The translations under genes and the position numbers were made by a program. The notes beneath the pieces were generated by a model, which had not been told where the DNA came from, searched no databases, and saw only the letters and a program-made list of their open reading frames with translations. Below are positions 33,401-48,100 of a DNA stretch of 64,000 nt, piece by piece. Position 1 is the first letter of the stretch; each line of letters opens with the position of its first letter. Origin of the DNA: Deroplatys truncata (lineage: Eukaryota; Arthropoda; Insecta; Mantodea; Mantidae); the NCBI GenBank assembly GCA_030765065.1, contig CM060978.1, positions 116,727,692 to 116,791,691 of the forward strand, read 5' to 3'.

Positions 33401-36047
33401 TGCTACCAAAACAACTTTTTGTTATTATTTTATACTTTTCCTTGGAAACCTCAAGAAATGGTAGTTCTCAACTTCAGGGCATATAAAATAGTTTGCATTG
33501 TTTGATGAAAAGCATAGCAGATTATTCCTACTATTGGAACAAAAATATGATAATACAGTAAAGTGCCATTTTGTGCTTTCTGGTGAGTAAGAAAAATTAA
33601 TCCTAAATGAGGGTTTATGCTATTAATCATATTCAACAAAAATAATACCCTGCTGCAATGTGGAGGGGTTGTCTTTACTGATTGGATGTGCACAAATGCC
33701 ACAATGGATACAAAAATAAGATGTGTGCATACTGTTTACAAGGGTTTTTTTTCCATGAAGTGTTTTTCAAGTGATAAAAGATTACTTTGCACAGCACATC
33801 ATTTGTAATGCTGCATTAAACCAATGACATGTTCATCTGTAGTATCTTCTATTTCACAGTACAATGAAGCAATACAGCCAGTGCTACTTCTTTGGTGCTT
33901 TGAAACAGCAGGGAGTCTGATAACAGCCAATCAGAAAATTAGCAGGTTTGCAATGAATTTAAGTGATAAAATCTTATAATTTACAATAAATGGTAAACAG
34001 TATGATAATGTATGTTGATGTTCTATGTCTTATAAATATTAAATGGGGTTTCACAAAGCAAAACTGAATTTTAAGCACATTAGTAACATTAGATAAAAAG
34101 CAGGACTTCAAAAATCTGAGGTAAACTTTGGGAAAATGTTAACTAGGATTTTTAAAATAAATGTTCTGCTGTGATGATTATAATGATGAAGCAGCAGCTA
34201 TGTAAATTAAGACAGTCATCTGAGGTCTATACTTTTTTTTTCTGCTGGGAAACGCAGAATATCATTTTTCAGTTGGATATTCTGAAAACACATATCAATT
34301 GAGTTTCTCCTTTGGGTAATGACTCCGTCACTCCAGCAATGCTTATGGCTACCCACTAGAAAATTAAAAATGAAACACAAACAAATGTGACCAAGTTGAT
34401 CACTTACATAATACTGTTCTGTTTTAATCAATAAATTGGATATCAAAAGATAAATAAAATTAGCTTTTGTTACAAACCCATTGTTAATACTGGCACTGAT
34501 TTCCCGCTCCTTCCTAATTAATTCTTCTCGGACAGTATCACACTGAAGGACACTTTCTAGTGCAGGAGTATCATCTCCAATAACTTCCTGCTCTACATGT
34601 AAGACAGATATATGTGAAGGAATTCGCAGCTGTCCACTGAAACATAAATTCTGAAATGAGCTTTTAGAACAATCTTTTTTTAAAAGTTACTCCTTTTAAA
34701 TGCACTATCTATAAGTATGAACATTATGTGATACCAAAAATAAATTGCATACCTAGATATCATTCTTAGTAAAGTTGTTTTTCCTAAGCCATTTCTTCCA
34801 ACCAAACCATATCTTCGGCCATACACTAGTGTTATATCAGCAGCGGTAAGTAAAACCCTAAAAATGCATATAATAAATTTAAGTGTATTACATAACATAC
34901 AAAAAAATAAGAACAATGAAATGAAAAATAGATAACTACCTGTTTCCATATGCTACATCAAAGTTTTCAATACGAATATCCTGAGCCCTGTTGTTCCCTT
35001 TATCTTCCATTTTAGCTTCTTTTTTGCTTGTGACTTGTGAAGCAGTTGCAGACTCCAGCCTTGGCATAGCTGTTGAATTGCTTTTGTTGGCAGAATCTTG
35101 ACTTCGTTTCTCCTGTTTCTGTTGAAGCTTTGCTTCTGCCTTCTCCAGTTTTTTAGCATCAACTTTCTGAATAAAAAGAAATCTTTCTATAGCAAGCAAT
35201 AATCAATCAGCTGCAAAAGATTTCAGCACTACTCTTGTAATAACTTCTATTTCAGTTAATAACACATAACTTGGCATCTTTTTGAAACTGACAGACCTGA
35301 ATAGATAACTAAAATTACAATTTATTATTAGAGGAGCATGTGCATAAAATTTGAACTTTTAATTATATTATAGAATTTTTATCAAAATAACTCTTAGTTA
35401 ATAGCACATACCACTTCCCTTAAGGCCTTTAAGTTTCTGAGGTGTTCAGTTTTTTTTATCAACTGCTGATGCCACAGCCACTAACTGCTGTGTAAGGTTT
35501 ATCCGACTGTATTATTTGCATTCACTGCAGAATGACTAAATATATATTTACAATTTAGAATCAGTTGTCATGACTAACAACACACTTAGAACCTAGCATT
35601 AACAGAATGAAGCTCAATCCCAAATTGAGCTTGGGCCATATGAAATATTTATGAGGCAAACACCAAAGTATAGCTCGGGGCCACATTCCTTATGATTTCA
35701 ATGCATTTTCATGGCTATAACTTGGGCCATGCAACTATGTTCTTGTATTTTTTCTTTCTTTCTTTCAGCTGTCCAATCCCTGCTGCCATTTGTTGCCATT
35801 TTTTTTAAACATTTTGGAAAACTAAACAAATAATAATATTTAATATTTTGTTTGTTAATGATGTCAATTGCCAGGATGTGTGCCGGAATTTTGTCCTGCA
35901 GGAGTTACTTTTACATGCTAGTAAATCTACTGACATGGGGCTGTTACTTTTAAGCATCCTTAAAAACCATCAGTCTGGACCAGGTTTGAATCCACGACCT
36001 TGGGATCAGAAGGGCACTGCCTAACCAACTGAACCTCCCAGATTGAC

Positions 36048-36078
<31 letters not shown>

Positions 36079-39000
36079 GGCACTATGGTATCAGTGCCAT
36101 TTTCCTGAAAGTTGACAAATGGTTGTGTTACCATTAATATGCATACGGTTTCCTCAATTTCTTAAAACTGAATCTGAAATTATAGATGCCATTAATGAAG
36201 TACAAGAGAATTCAGACAGAGAACTTTTCGAGCTGAATGTGTTTCACATAATGCTGATAAGTGATGGTTATCATTACGGAAAGCAAACGTTTTCAATGTA
36301 ATGGACTTTTCATCATACAGAAGCTGGGTTATCTATAAATGTTTATGTTATTTGTTTTCTAGATACTGAAAGCGACAAGTACAGTAGAGATGATGCAGAT
36401 TTAGCTAAACCCTGTGATGTCATGCCAACACACATGGATCCTACTCAACCCAGGATTTCTGAAGTAGTATCTCCTAGACATCCAGCAAAGAGAAAGTGCA
36501 CCAACAAAAATGGTATGCACATCAGGTACTGCATTAAGCTGGTAGTTCAGTTATAATCAATCTTCTTTACCACAGTTTACAGAAGTTGGTGGGGTAACTG
36601 TGTAAATATGTTAACTTCTTTATGCAGGTATTATTAAAATCACTTAAATTCCCAATGAAGTGTTAATACTTTAAGGTTAACCACATTTTCTTATTTTTTG
36701 AGATATCCTTGAATACCATCCTTTCACAATATAGTAAGACAGTTTAACAGGTTTCACTAATATACTGTAAAAAAATCATTCAAATAGGTACAAAAACCTC
36801 TGAATTCTTGACTCTTTCAATTGAAAAAATGCCCCAGACTCACAATGTTAAACAGCCAGTGTAAAGTCCTCTCTGGCTGGAAAATATCTTTCTATTCTAT
36901 TCATCAAACATGAAGACACAGACATTCTATTCCTTCTTCCAGTTATTGTTCATGAATTCACCCATGGCACAGAGGGTTTGTAAACAATGTAGCACTATGT
37001 TTTGTTTGCAGCTCTTTTTTTTCATATGTTTTATGTAAATCAGGTTCCAGTTCATCCTTCTGTTTTCTTACATATTTCTTGGGATTTCCACTCCATCTCA
37101 CACTTTATGCTTTGTTTACATAGGGTTCCATTAAATTTCCCAGCTCTTGAACTATGCCCATGTCAATATTTTCAGCTACAACACACCACTGCATCTTACC
37201 CTTGATTCTGTAACAATCTTTAGTAATTTGTACCAATAGACCCAATGAACTATGAACCAGCTATATTGTGTTTTTCCACTAGGTGTTTTTCTCACAGCTA
37301 CTGCAATCAAGGTCACACTACTGATGCTAGCTTTGCTTTGTTCTGCTCTGATGGGAGTGGACGTTCAAACGTACCGATGCAGAATCAGAAGTCTCGGCAG
37401 AAAAAAAAAATAAGAAAGGACGGAAAGTAAAAATGGAAACTCAGATATGGAGAGTCATCATGATGGTAATCGCAATATTGTTGATAATAGAAGTGGGACA
37501 CAACCCAGGATCAGCGGAAATGAACAAGTTAATGGAAGAAATAAGGGAGATGGGAAAGCAACTAGGAGAAAGAATGGATAATAATACAAGAGAGTTGAAA
37601 AATGTAATGAAAATACAGAGAAGAAATGGAGAAACAGATGTCAGAATGTAGAGAAAGAGTAGATGGGATAGGAAAAAGATACAAAATGGATAAGAGAAGA
37701 AAAAACTGTAATATTTGGGGTGAGAGAGGACAGAAGAAATCTGGAAGAGACGGTATATAAATCATAGAAGATGTGCGGGAATATGGATGTACGGCTGGGA
37801 AATTGAAGATATCTTTAGGATACGCAAAAAAGGAAGAAGGCCAAGACCTAGTATTTTGAAATTGACAATGAAAAAGATGGGAGATTATAAAACAAACAAG
37901 AAGACTAAGGGGGACAAAAATATTCATAGAACAGGACTATACGAAAGAGGAACAAGACCTAAGGAAGGAATTAATTCAAAGAATGAAGGAAGCAATGGCA
38001 GAGCGAAAAAAAGCATTCTTAAGAGGTCTACAGTTAATAGTAAAAGGTGAAAGATGGAGTATGAATATTAAAAGAAATGAAGCCAGAGGAACGTATGCAC
38101 TGCAGCAAAATATAGAACGGCAGGAAAACACAAGACAAAGACCTAACAGAGAATGGGATCGTCAGAAGGATTTCAGCAAAGTCAAACATGGGCAAGAAGA
38201 GGGAAACAACACAAGAGAACCATGAGACGTACGACAGCTGATCAGGGGAGCAGGAGAAGTGGGAGAAGCAGCTTTGGAGAGAGACAAGGGAGATACATCA
38301 ACAAGAGACAACAAGGGGAAGGCAGGAAGAAGAGTTGGTAGTGGAAGGGGATGGCGACAGAGCAACATTGGTGAGCGAGATGACTGAGAGGAATAGGAGA
38401 CAAGGGAGATACATCAACAAGAGACAACAAGGGGAAGGCAGGAAGAAGAGTTGGTAGTGGAAGGGCATGGCGACAGAGCAACATTGGTGAGCGAGATGAC
38501 TGAGAGGAATAGGAGATACATCAACAAGAGACAACAAGGGGAAGGCAGGAAGAAGAGTTGGTAGTGGAAGGGGATGGCGAAGGAGCAACATTGGTGAGCG
38601 AGATGACTGAGAGGAATAGGAGACAAGGGAGATACATCAACAAGAGACAACAAGGGGAAGGCAGGAAGAAGAGTTGGTACTGGAAGGGCATGGCGACAGA
38701 GCAACATTGGTGAGCGAGATGACTGAGAGGAATAGGAGATACATCAACAAGAGACAACAAGGGGAAGGCAGGAAGAAGAGTTGGTAGTGGAAGGGCATGG
38801 CGACAGAGCAACATTGGTGAGCGAGATGACTGAGAGGAATAGGAGATACATCAACAAGAGACAACAAGGGGAAGGCAGGAAGAAGAGTTGGTAGTGGAAG
38901 GGGATGGCGAAGGAGCAACATTGGTGAGCGAGATGACTGAGAGGAATAGGAGACAAGGGAGATACATCAACAAGAGACAACAAGGGGAAGGCAGGAAGAA

Positions 39001-42000
39001 GAGTTGGTAGTGGAAGGGGATGGCGACAGAGCAACATTGGTGAGCGAGATGGCCGAGAGGGAGGGGCCAGAAGAAAGAAGAGGGGAGGCAGCAGGGGTTG
39101 TGAGGAGTGATGGAAGGGAGACAGTGAGAAGTGAAAGTGTGGGAGGGGCAAAGCACAGAGTGGGGAAGTGATATGGGTAGTATCCATGAGTGAGGCAGAA
39201 GAAATAATAAAAAAGAAGGGTTTAGAAATTATATCCAAGGAGGATTATATTCAGCTTAGGGGTGAAAGAAGAAAGGGAAATGGAGCCTAGACTACAAGAT
39301 ACAGGAAAATGATAGAGAGTTTTAAGTTTCAAGAACAACCAAAGAACAAATAGGGAAAGGGGTTGAAATTAATGTTTTGGAATGTGGAAGGGCTAAGAAA
39401 TAAGATAGGCAGTGGTGAAATTAAAAAGAGTATGTGCTCTATGGATTTTGTAGGAGTAGCAGAGACATGGTTGGGAAAGGAAGAGGTAGCAGAGATAGCA
39501 TGTTTTAAGTTTCTAGAGAAAAAGACAAGGAAAAGATGCGATAGGGGAAGAGCATCAGAAGGAGTAGGTCTGTTTGTAAAGAATGATATGGAAACAATTA
39601 TTGATATAGAAAAAATGGAGAATAAAGGTTCCAATGTGTTACGGTCAATAATTAGACAGAATAATGGAGTAAGACTAGGAAATGGGGTGGCATATAACCC
39701 TCCAGAAGCATCATACTTTTACGAAAGTAATTTTTATGGTAAGCAAGAAGAAGTCATGGAGGAAATACGGGAAAAGATGCTAGAGACAGAATGTATTGTG
39801 ATGGGAGATTTGAATGCGAGAATAGGGGAGGAGAATGGAAGGTTGTTAGGAAAAGAGCAGGTACAAGAGGATAGGGATGTGATAAGGCCAAGGAAAAGCA
39901 GGGACAGAGTGAGTAATAAGGAAGGGAAGAAATTACTAGAATTTTGTGAGGTAAACAACATGTTAATATGAATGGGACAATGAAAGGAGATGAGGAAGGG
40001 GAGTGTACATTTGTAAACGCAAACGGGCAAAGTGTAGTAGACTAAGTATTATGTAGTGAGGAACTGGAGGAGAGAATCATTTATTTAAAATAATAAATGA
40101 AGTAGTAGCCATTTTTATTAATGATGGAAATAAAAGTTTTGGAGCAAAAGGTAAAGAATAAGGAAATAGCTCAATTAAAAACAATAAAAGTGTATAAATG
40201 GAGGGAGGAGCTAAAAGAGGGACTTTTTAAAAGAATTAAATTAAAAGGTAAGTCAGATTGTGGAGTGTGGAATAAAAATGGCTATGAATGAGGGAAAACC
40301 AGAAAAAGTATTAGAGCTACTGAAATTATTACTAACAAGAGCAGGAGCAGGGATGGAAAGAAGGCAGGGAAAAGCCAGGAAATTAAGGGGTGGTTTCATG
40401 AGTGCAGAGCAAGAAAAAGGGAGGTATTTAAAGAGCTTATTAGGTGGAGAAGATCAGAGAAGGAAAGGGGTAGACAAAACTTGATGAAACTTAAGGGAGA
40501 ATATAAAGGTTTGCTTGAGGATAAGAGGAAAGAATGGCAGGAAATATAGAAAGGAAACTAAAGGCAGCAATAGACGGAAAGGATAGTAAAACAATATGGG
40601 AAATAGTGAGGATGACGAACAAGAACAGAGGGGAGAAAATTATTAAAGAAAATTAAAGAAAAGAATGATGTGCCAGAATGTTGGAAAATAAGTATGGTGG
40701 TACCAATCTACAAAGGGAAGGGAGGAGCAAACAGACCAGAGAACTATAGGGGAATAAGTTTACTATCAATATTAGGGAAAATATACACAGGTATATTGGC
40801 TGACAGATTAAGAAAATGGGTGGAAGAGGAAGGAAAACTGTCAGAATATCAAGCAGGATTTAGGAAAGGTAAACAAATAGATAATGTATTTATAATAAAG
40901 ACTATAATAGATAAGTATCTGAGCAGGAAAAGAGGAAGGATATACATGTTTTTTGCAGATTTTGGAAAACCATTTGATACAATAAATAGAGAAGCATTAG
41001 CTTATAAATTAAGAAAGAAAGGGGTAAGCGAAAGTTTTATAAAAGAAATTAGGAAGATTTATAAGGAGATAACATTTTGTATAAGATGTGGAAATAATGG
41101 AATTACAGAAATGACTGAGCAAAAATAGGATTAAGATAAGGGTGCAAATTGAGCCATATATTATTTAATATATTTATAGATGACATATTAGAAAGGGCGA
41201 AAGAAAAAAATCTGCACTGTCAAATAATAGCAAATAGAGAGATACCAGGTTTACTATACGCAAATTATCTTATGGTTGGGGCTATAACGGTAATTGGGCT
41301 ACAGAAAGCAATCAACGGAATACATGAATTCTGTGAAGAATGGGGAATTAAATTAAATATAAATAAATCAAAAGTTATGGTATTTAAAAGAGGAAATAAA
41401 TTAAAAAAAGAAGAGAAGTGACAGATGGGAGATTTAAAGTTACAAGTTGTCAAGGAGTTTGATTATTTGGGGGTGAGGATAAGCAGTAATGGTGAATGGG
41501 CGGCACATAGCAGAAAGGTTATGGCTAAAGGAAATGCAGAAATAAGAGGAGTAATGATATGCAAATACAAATTAGAAATGCCGACTAAATGAATAGAAAG
41601 GATGCATGAGGCATTGGTAGAAGCAAGAATGCTATATGCAGTTGAAATTTGAGGGGGGGATCTGAATTAGCAGAAAAATAGATCAGAGCTATAGAATGTT
41701 CAGGATATTGAAATTTTGGTTTAGATGCCTGAAAAATGATGAAGGGGAAATTTTAAAGATATGTATGGAACAACAAAAGAGTATGAAAAATAAAAATAGC
41801 TGGTAGACAGGGGTAGAAAAAATTATGGAGAAGATAGGAATGGGAGATATTTGGAGAGCAGGAGAAAGAAATAGCAACAGCTTCTGGATAACAGTAAGAA
41901 ACAGAGTGGAGAGCATAGAAAGACAAGAGATTTATGGAAGCTTAAATAAAAAAATCACTAGGGTTCTATAGATTAGTAAAAAGGAAATGGGGAAGAGAAG

Positions 42001-45000
42001 GGTATGTGAATTATTGTAATAGAGCTGAAAAAGAAGTGTTTGCATGGATGAGAGCAGGATCAACGTACCTGAGAGGGCTGAGAGGCAGAAAAAGTGCAAT
42101 TTGTTAACTATGCGGAGGTAGTGAGCATTATATGACAGAATGCACAGAATTAGCAGAATGGAGACAAAAAGTATGGGAGGAAAAATGGGAAAAAATAGTA
42201 GCAATTAAAATGTTAAGAAGAAAAGAAAAATTAGAATATGGGGAGTTCTTAAAGAAAGTAAAGGAGAAATGGATTAGAAAAGTAAGAGAGATAAGAAAGG
42301 TAGGAGGGCAAATGGAAGAGGGAGAGGATGGATCATAGGTGATTAAGGGTAGCAAGGGCTGCTCAGCTGAGCCATAAGGCCAGGGTGCCAGGCAAAATGA
42401 GCAGTATAGGTAGAACATAGCTGGCAAGAAAATTTGTACATAGATTAAGTTAGTTTACAAGTGGAATATTGTAAAAAAAGGATTGTGTATAAAAGATGTA
42501 CAAATACAGTTTATTCATTCATTTGTTCTACTCTGCAAAATTGTGTTGAACATCATTTGGTGTAGTTCAGTGAGAGTTGGTATGGTGCAGTTGTTATAAA
42601 TTATTTACTTTTGTGTCATATATTTAGTTATAATTATGGCTTAATATATGTAAACTGCTGTGCAATGTGTATTTATGTATGATTCATATATATTAATGCA
42701 ATCAGCTTGTCAAGTTCAGATATGATTTGATGAATGATTCCCAGGTGTAAAGGTTCCAGGTTGCACAACAATCCATAATCTGTATGATAAATTTCAGGCA
42801 ACAGGTAGTTTTCAGCCTAGGAAACCTACCAGACAGCATAGTGTTCTTAATAAAGAAACATTGGATGACATCAGTCATCATTTAGAGCCTTCCTCCCAGA
42901 AACCGCTCAGCATCTTTCACAAAAGGCCGGCATTTTGTTTGGCTCTGTGCAAAGAGCTACTAAATTGTTGAAATTAAAACCATATAACATAACTGTGGCA
43001 CATGCTCTTCAACCATGTGATCCTGTATGTAGATAAACATTTTGTGAGCAGTGTCTCAATAGGGTATGCATTGGTGAACTAGACTCACACTAATATTTTT
43101 TTTTAAACAAGGCCTGGTTCCATCTTCATGGATATATATGTACACAAAATAATTGTATTGGAGTTCTGAAAAACCTAATATTGTTCATAAAGTACATCTA
43201 CATGACGATAAAATTGGTGTACGGCATGAGAGGAGAAATAATTAGAGAGCCCATTTTTTATCTAGTTAACAGTTGACACCCCAACATACTTGAATACAAT
43301 TTTGCCCCTATGTTTTAAAGAATTGACAGGGAGCATGCCTTTGCCTTTTTTCAACAAGACTCTGCCATACAGACAGCCGATACAGCCAATATTTTGATAA
43401 GAATAACTGAAAGTGTGTTTGAGGACAGACTTATTAGTAGAGATTTTTGCCCCCCTTGATCCCCTGCAACTTTTACCTCTGGGGTAAATTAAAACATAAA
43501 GTATACAAGATAAACCCACACATCCTGGAAAAATTAAAACAAAATATATGCCAGGAAATTGCCAGCATTTTGTAATGTAAACTACGACAAGTGATGGATA
43601 GTTTTTTAAAGTGGTGCCAAAAATGTATGGACACCAAACGGTGGCTAGCTTCAGCACTTCCTTTCATAACTTTGGAAGTAAAGCCTTTAAACATAGTTAA
43701 GGAAATTGTTGTATGATTGCTCCAGAGCCACACTATGATAGCTGCAGACAGCAAAGCACACTGCCATCACAAACTGGAAAAACACTGTGCAGCGGGTCTC
43801 TAGCTCACTGAGTCTCCCTGTATATATAGGAGCATGCTTTGTCAAAACTCTTTGGGAAACTCTTCTTTCAAAAACAAAGAGCAACAACTTTCTTTAATTT
43901 CAAAGGCATCCTACTGTCTTTGAACTAGTACCTTTTTAGTACAGATTAATTTCTGTTTTAAGTTTTTTTTTCTCTTTCTACTACAATTTAAAAACACCAT
44001 TCATCATAGAAACAAACATACAACTACTGCACTGTTAAGCACTGATTTGTTATCAACTGGAAAGCAAAATACACTCATCAGAATCAAATGCAAAACTGAC
44101 TTGTGATAAGCAAATTCTGCCTGTATAGAAAATGTGATTGATAAAATCAACTTTACTTTAATCATGAACTGCTCATTTAACCATTTTAAAATTTTTCTCT
44201 TGCTGTGCATTTCTTTGCCAGAATCTAGATAAGTTTAAAATAGCTAAGTCACTGTTGCCATTATGGCATTTTAACATAAATGTGTGTTCATTCAATGTTT
44301 ACTATGCACTCAAGAAAAGTCAACTCCAAGATACTTCATTATAATAATTGCATTTTGTTCAACTTGTTGACATTGTATCTTGAAAAATTTGGTGTTATGT
44401 TAGCAATAAAACATACTTGTAGTGTGATATGTTAGCTAGTATTTTGGAAATGTTTTTTAAATTTATGTTGAAACAAACTTATAAAACCTTAACCAAGCAT
44501 TATTTTCAGCTACAAGTCAGTTTTTTTATAATATGGCAAAATGCACATAGAGGATATATGCCATGTTGAGTTTATCTAGTAATAAGCCTCCAACAGTTCC
44601 TGAAGAACTCATGGAAGGGAGGAGGGAAGGGGAGATTCTCCATTATTAGAAGCTTGTAAGAGATATAAAAACTATCTCACTGTGAGATGCAGGCAAAATC
44701 TAGGAAAAGTGCCCTCTATAATAAATATGTATATGCAAGATACTGGTCTATTTTAAGTACATTTACTTGTTTATTGAATTTCCCCTTATATAGTCCCAAA
44801 GGAAATTTTCATTCTTTTAAATGATGAAAAATTATAAATACAAGATACAAATGAGGCATTCCATGCGAAATCATAGACATACAATGATAAATTTAAAAAG
44901 GAAATAAATAAAATTATATTTGCATTGTTTTTAGAAAAGGAAAACACCCATTTTTTACTTTCTCTACCTTGTACCTAGCTAGAGGAAGTATTCCACCCAA

Positions 45001-45044
45001 AAACTGGATGTCAAGATTTGATCAGAAATATGTTTTGAGGTCTT

Positions 45045-45106
<62 letters not shown>

Positions 45107-48100
45107 CAACAATAATAATAATAATAACAACGATAATAATTTATGTATTAAAAACAGTTTTAGGAAAAGGGCTGTGAAGGTTTGTGAATAGCATAAATCA
45201 AAATGAAAAGTTGGATAAATACCAAACTTTGTATTTAAGTTCAGTATCTTCCACCAATGCTACATGCTGATTTTCAAGAAAAATTCCCCCAATCCAAACT
45301 ACCCTTTACATGGAAAAAAGTTTGTTTTCTCAAAATAAGCTATAACAATTTCGATTAAAATGCCATATATAAGATATTTGCATGACAAAATGATATCTTG
45401 AACTTTCTAGAAATAGTCTTTAAGTTCTCTTAAATCAGAACATTTCTGTATAATTTTATATAACAGGTAAACCGCAAGAGATAGAGAAAAAAAACTTACT
45501 GCACAAAAAATGCAAGTCTCCTTAAAATATACATTTTTTGTGACATCACCAGTTTACAAGATATGCATTTTCACTCATTTAAATTTTTCCTATTGTCATT
45601 TTTTGAAGTGCTGTCACTATTCAGTTGTTTCTCGTGATGTCATAGAAAAGCAGTGGAATTTCAAGGCCAATATATAGCAGCCCACTTTTTAACATCTGAC
45701 TATTGATTTGGTTTCCTCTATGTCCATTGTACCTACATTGAAATATTTAATGAAACTATTTATGCAAAGGTTATCTTAAACATGAAAAGGATAGAAAAAT
45801 AAGTTTGCATAAGAATGATTTGTAGGAAAAGTAAACATACTGGTTAGACAAAGCCAGTGCTTTTTTTTTCTGTGGGACACACACCCCCTTAATGATTTTT
45901 CTAGCTTCATATAGGAGAAAATCATTAATTTCCAAATTTTGAAATTTGGGTAAATTGTTGCCAAACGAATTAACGAAAGTGATCAGATGCAATAATTTGA
46001 ATTAAAGCACTACTTTTAGTGTTACATTTACTATCTAGCTAATTTTCCTTTGCAATTTAGTGTCTTCTAGTGAATTTTGGATTCTTCCTACTGTGTGATT
46101 GAACAAACAAGTCCATTTCTGCTAGCTAGCAAATGGCTAACATCCCAGAGTAATGGATCTGTCTACCAATCAGTTGCCTCTATTCCTGCACTCCTCACCT
46201 AGAAGCTCTATTAAAGTTTTCAGAATGAATCAGTTGTACATGTGTGTTTTAACTAGTCTCGTGAAATAGCGAGCGATTTGTTTGGTGTTCAGTAGCAGTA
46301 GCATCAACTCATCCTGTTTTTAGAAGATGTATTTTAATTTGTATAACTGTTAAACAAATAATAAAACCGTGTTGAAGTATGCTATGAAGTCGGTTAGCAA
46401 ATTCCCACACAAACTGATAGTAGGAGTTGGCAATGTCACGCGTGTGCTCTTCCAAGCGCCTAAAAATGAGACATTAACATCAGCTCTCACCAAGAATCCT
46501 ATCTAGGCTTGGCTTGTTCTGTGGCTTCCGCCTCCCACTCAAGGAGTATTGTGTTTGTAAACTAGAGTCAATATTTATTTTTCAAGATGAAAGTTATAAG
46601 CTATTTCACACATCATCTCCGCAGGTAAAACACATAAAGGGAATGAAGATAGAACAGGAGAAAATGAAGAGAAACTGAGAAACAGGAGAAACTGATTTGG
46701 AATTGTCCACAACCAAAAAACCTTTTGAAATCTCATTGTTAAATCAGATAGTTTAAGGGATTCCCCATAAAATGGCAAAATTAAAACAGACATCCTGAAA
46801 ATAAATGCAAGACATGGTTGGCAAAAATATATTAAATATTAGTAAAGAAAACAGTAAAACAGGTGAAATGACACATAATATTGTGGAGAAGCTAAAACAA
46901 AAATTTTATTCCATTGAAAATTAAAAAGATCTGAAAATTCAAATATGAACCCTTTTACAAATTAATCTTTTATAAAGAGCATTTCAATGCCTCAAAACAT
47001 GACAAAAATGGAATATTGATAATCCTTAATTTAAAAATTTGTAGGATGTTTGTATGCTGGAAAAGGTAGGATTATATTACAATTTTGATCATTTAAGTTG
47101 TATTATGGTAGGTGCAAAAATTATGTTACTGTTACAGAAAATGCAAAGAGACTACAAAAAGAGTTATTACTCAGAAATTTAATGAAAACTCATTGCGCCT
47201 TCGAAAAGTTATCCTTCTGAGACAGATATTAAGGGGTTAAATGATTTAAAACCAAAGAAAATTGTTTGTAAAGATGGAAAGGGAATATTTCAAGATGGAG
47301 TGACTGTTGTGAAGTAGATGAAGATTATTAATAATTTTATATGTTAAATGTTAATTCAGAAAGAAAATTGTAAGAGTTATTTGTTTACTGAGAGAAGTAT
47401 TTTTATATGCAGTTGATATACTTTATAGCAACATCGCTTTTAATGACCTAATGGCTAAAACAGTGAAATCTAACAGTCCCATCTAAATCCTATGTAAATG
47501 CTATATTTAAAAAAATTGCTTAGTACGACATTGCTTATTGCGACTTATCACATAAAATGACGTATTTTTAATATTATTTCGGAGAAATATATCGGTATAA
47601 TGTCTAACATTTATTTTTGTTACGTATTTGGGGATTGCCAACAACAATGTAATGCTTATCTTCAAACTCTTGTTTTCTGTAGATTGTAGATTTCAATGGA
47701 ATTAATTGTTCTTTCACACAAGCTGATGTGTTGGGCAGGGTTGGAAAGGCAGAATCAGATGACTGAAAAGTTCAATGCCATGTCATGGTTCAAATCCCGG
47801 CTATGGCAATGTAGATTTCAAATCAGTATAGATGTTAAACAGTCAGTGCAAGCATCAATTTAAAGATGTAAAAAAAGAGGAAAGTATTTAATACTGAATA
47901 AAGGTCACACATAATATGGCGATTAGAAAATGGGGAAATAAATGTCAACATTGCAAAGGAATTGGGTGACTCACACTCAATTTGGAAGGAGAGAGAGAAA
48001 ATACAGTCTCTTTTCGAACACAATTCTTTAAAAATCAAGCAGGCGAGATCATCTGTGCACAAATATATTGTTTAAGTAGCAAAGATCTAATAATGTACCA

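Larger units (their letters stand above)
37245..42525 (+). mobile_element. degenerate two-ORF LINE with internal minisatellite
   Basis: Plus-strand order is ORF1 (coiled coil and basic region), a seven-unit minisatellite, endonuclease, reverse transcriptase, and a CCHC-like C-terminus ([12 protein letters not shown]). It ends near TTTATTCATTCATTTG at about 42525. The coding region is broken by stops and frameshifts and is purine-rich on the plus strand throughout. Clade is uncertain; the layout recalls CR1- or Jockey-related LINEs. Confidence 0.75.

Noticed and set aside
35985..36041. A functional tRNA gene
   Set aside because: A- and B-box-like sequences are present, but the cloverleaf is degraded and a SINE body follows.
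38162..39238. Series of minus-strand ORFs of 68-164 codons with the repeated start [15 protein letters not shown]
   Set aside because: They are the antisense of the minisatellite and LINE; each repeats the same unit in shifted frames, and plus-strand LINE domains flank the array.
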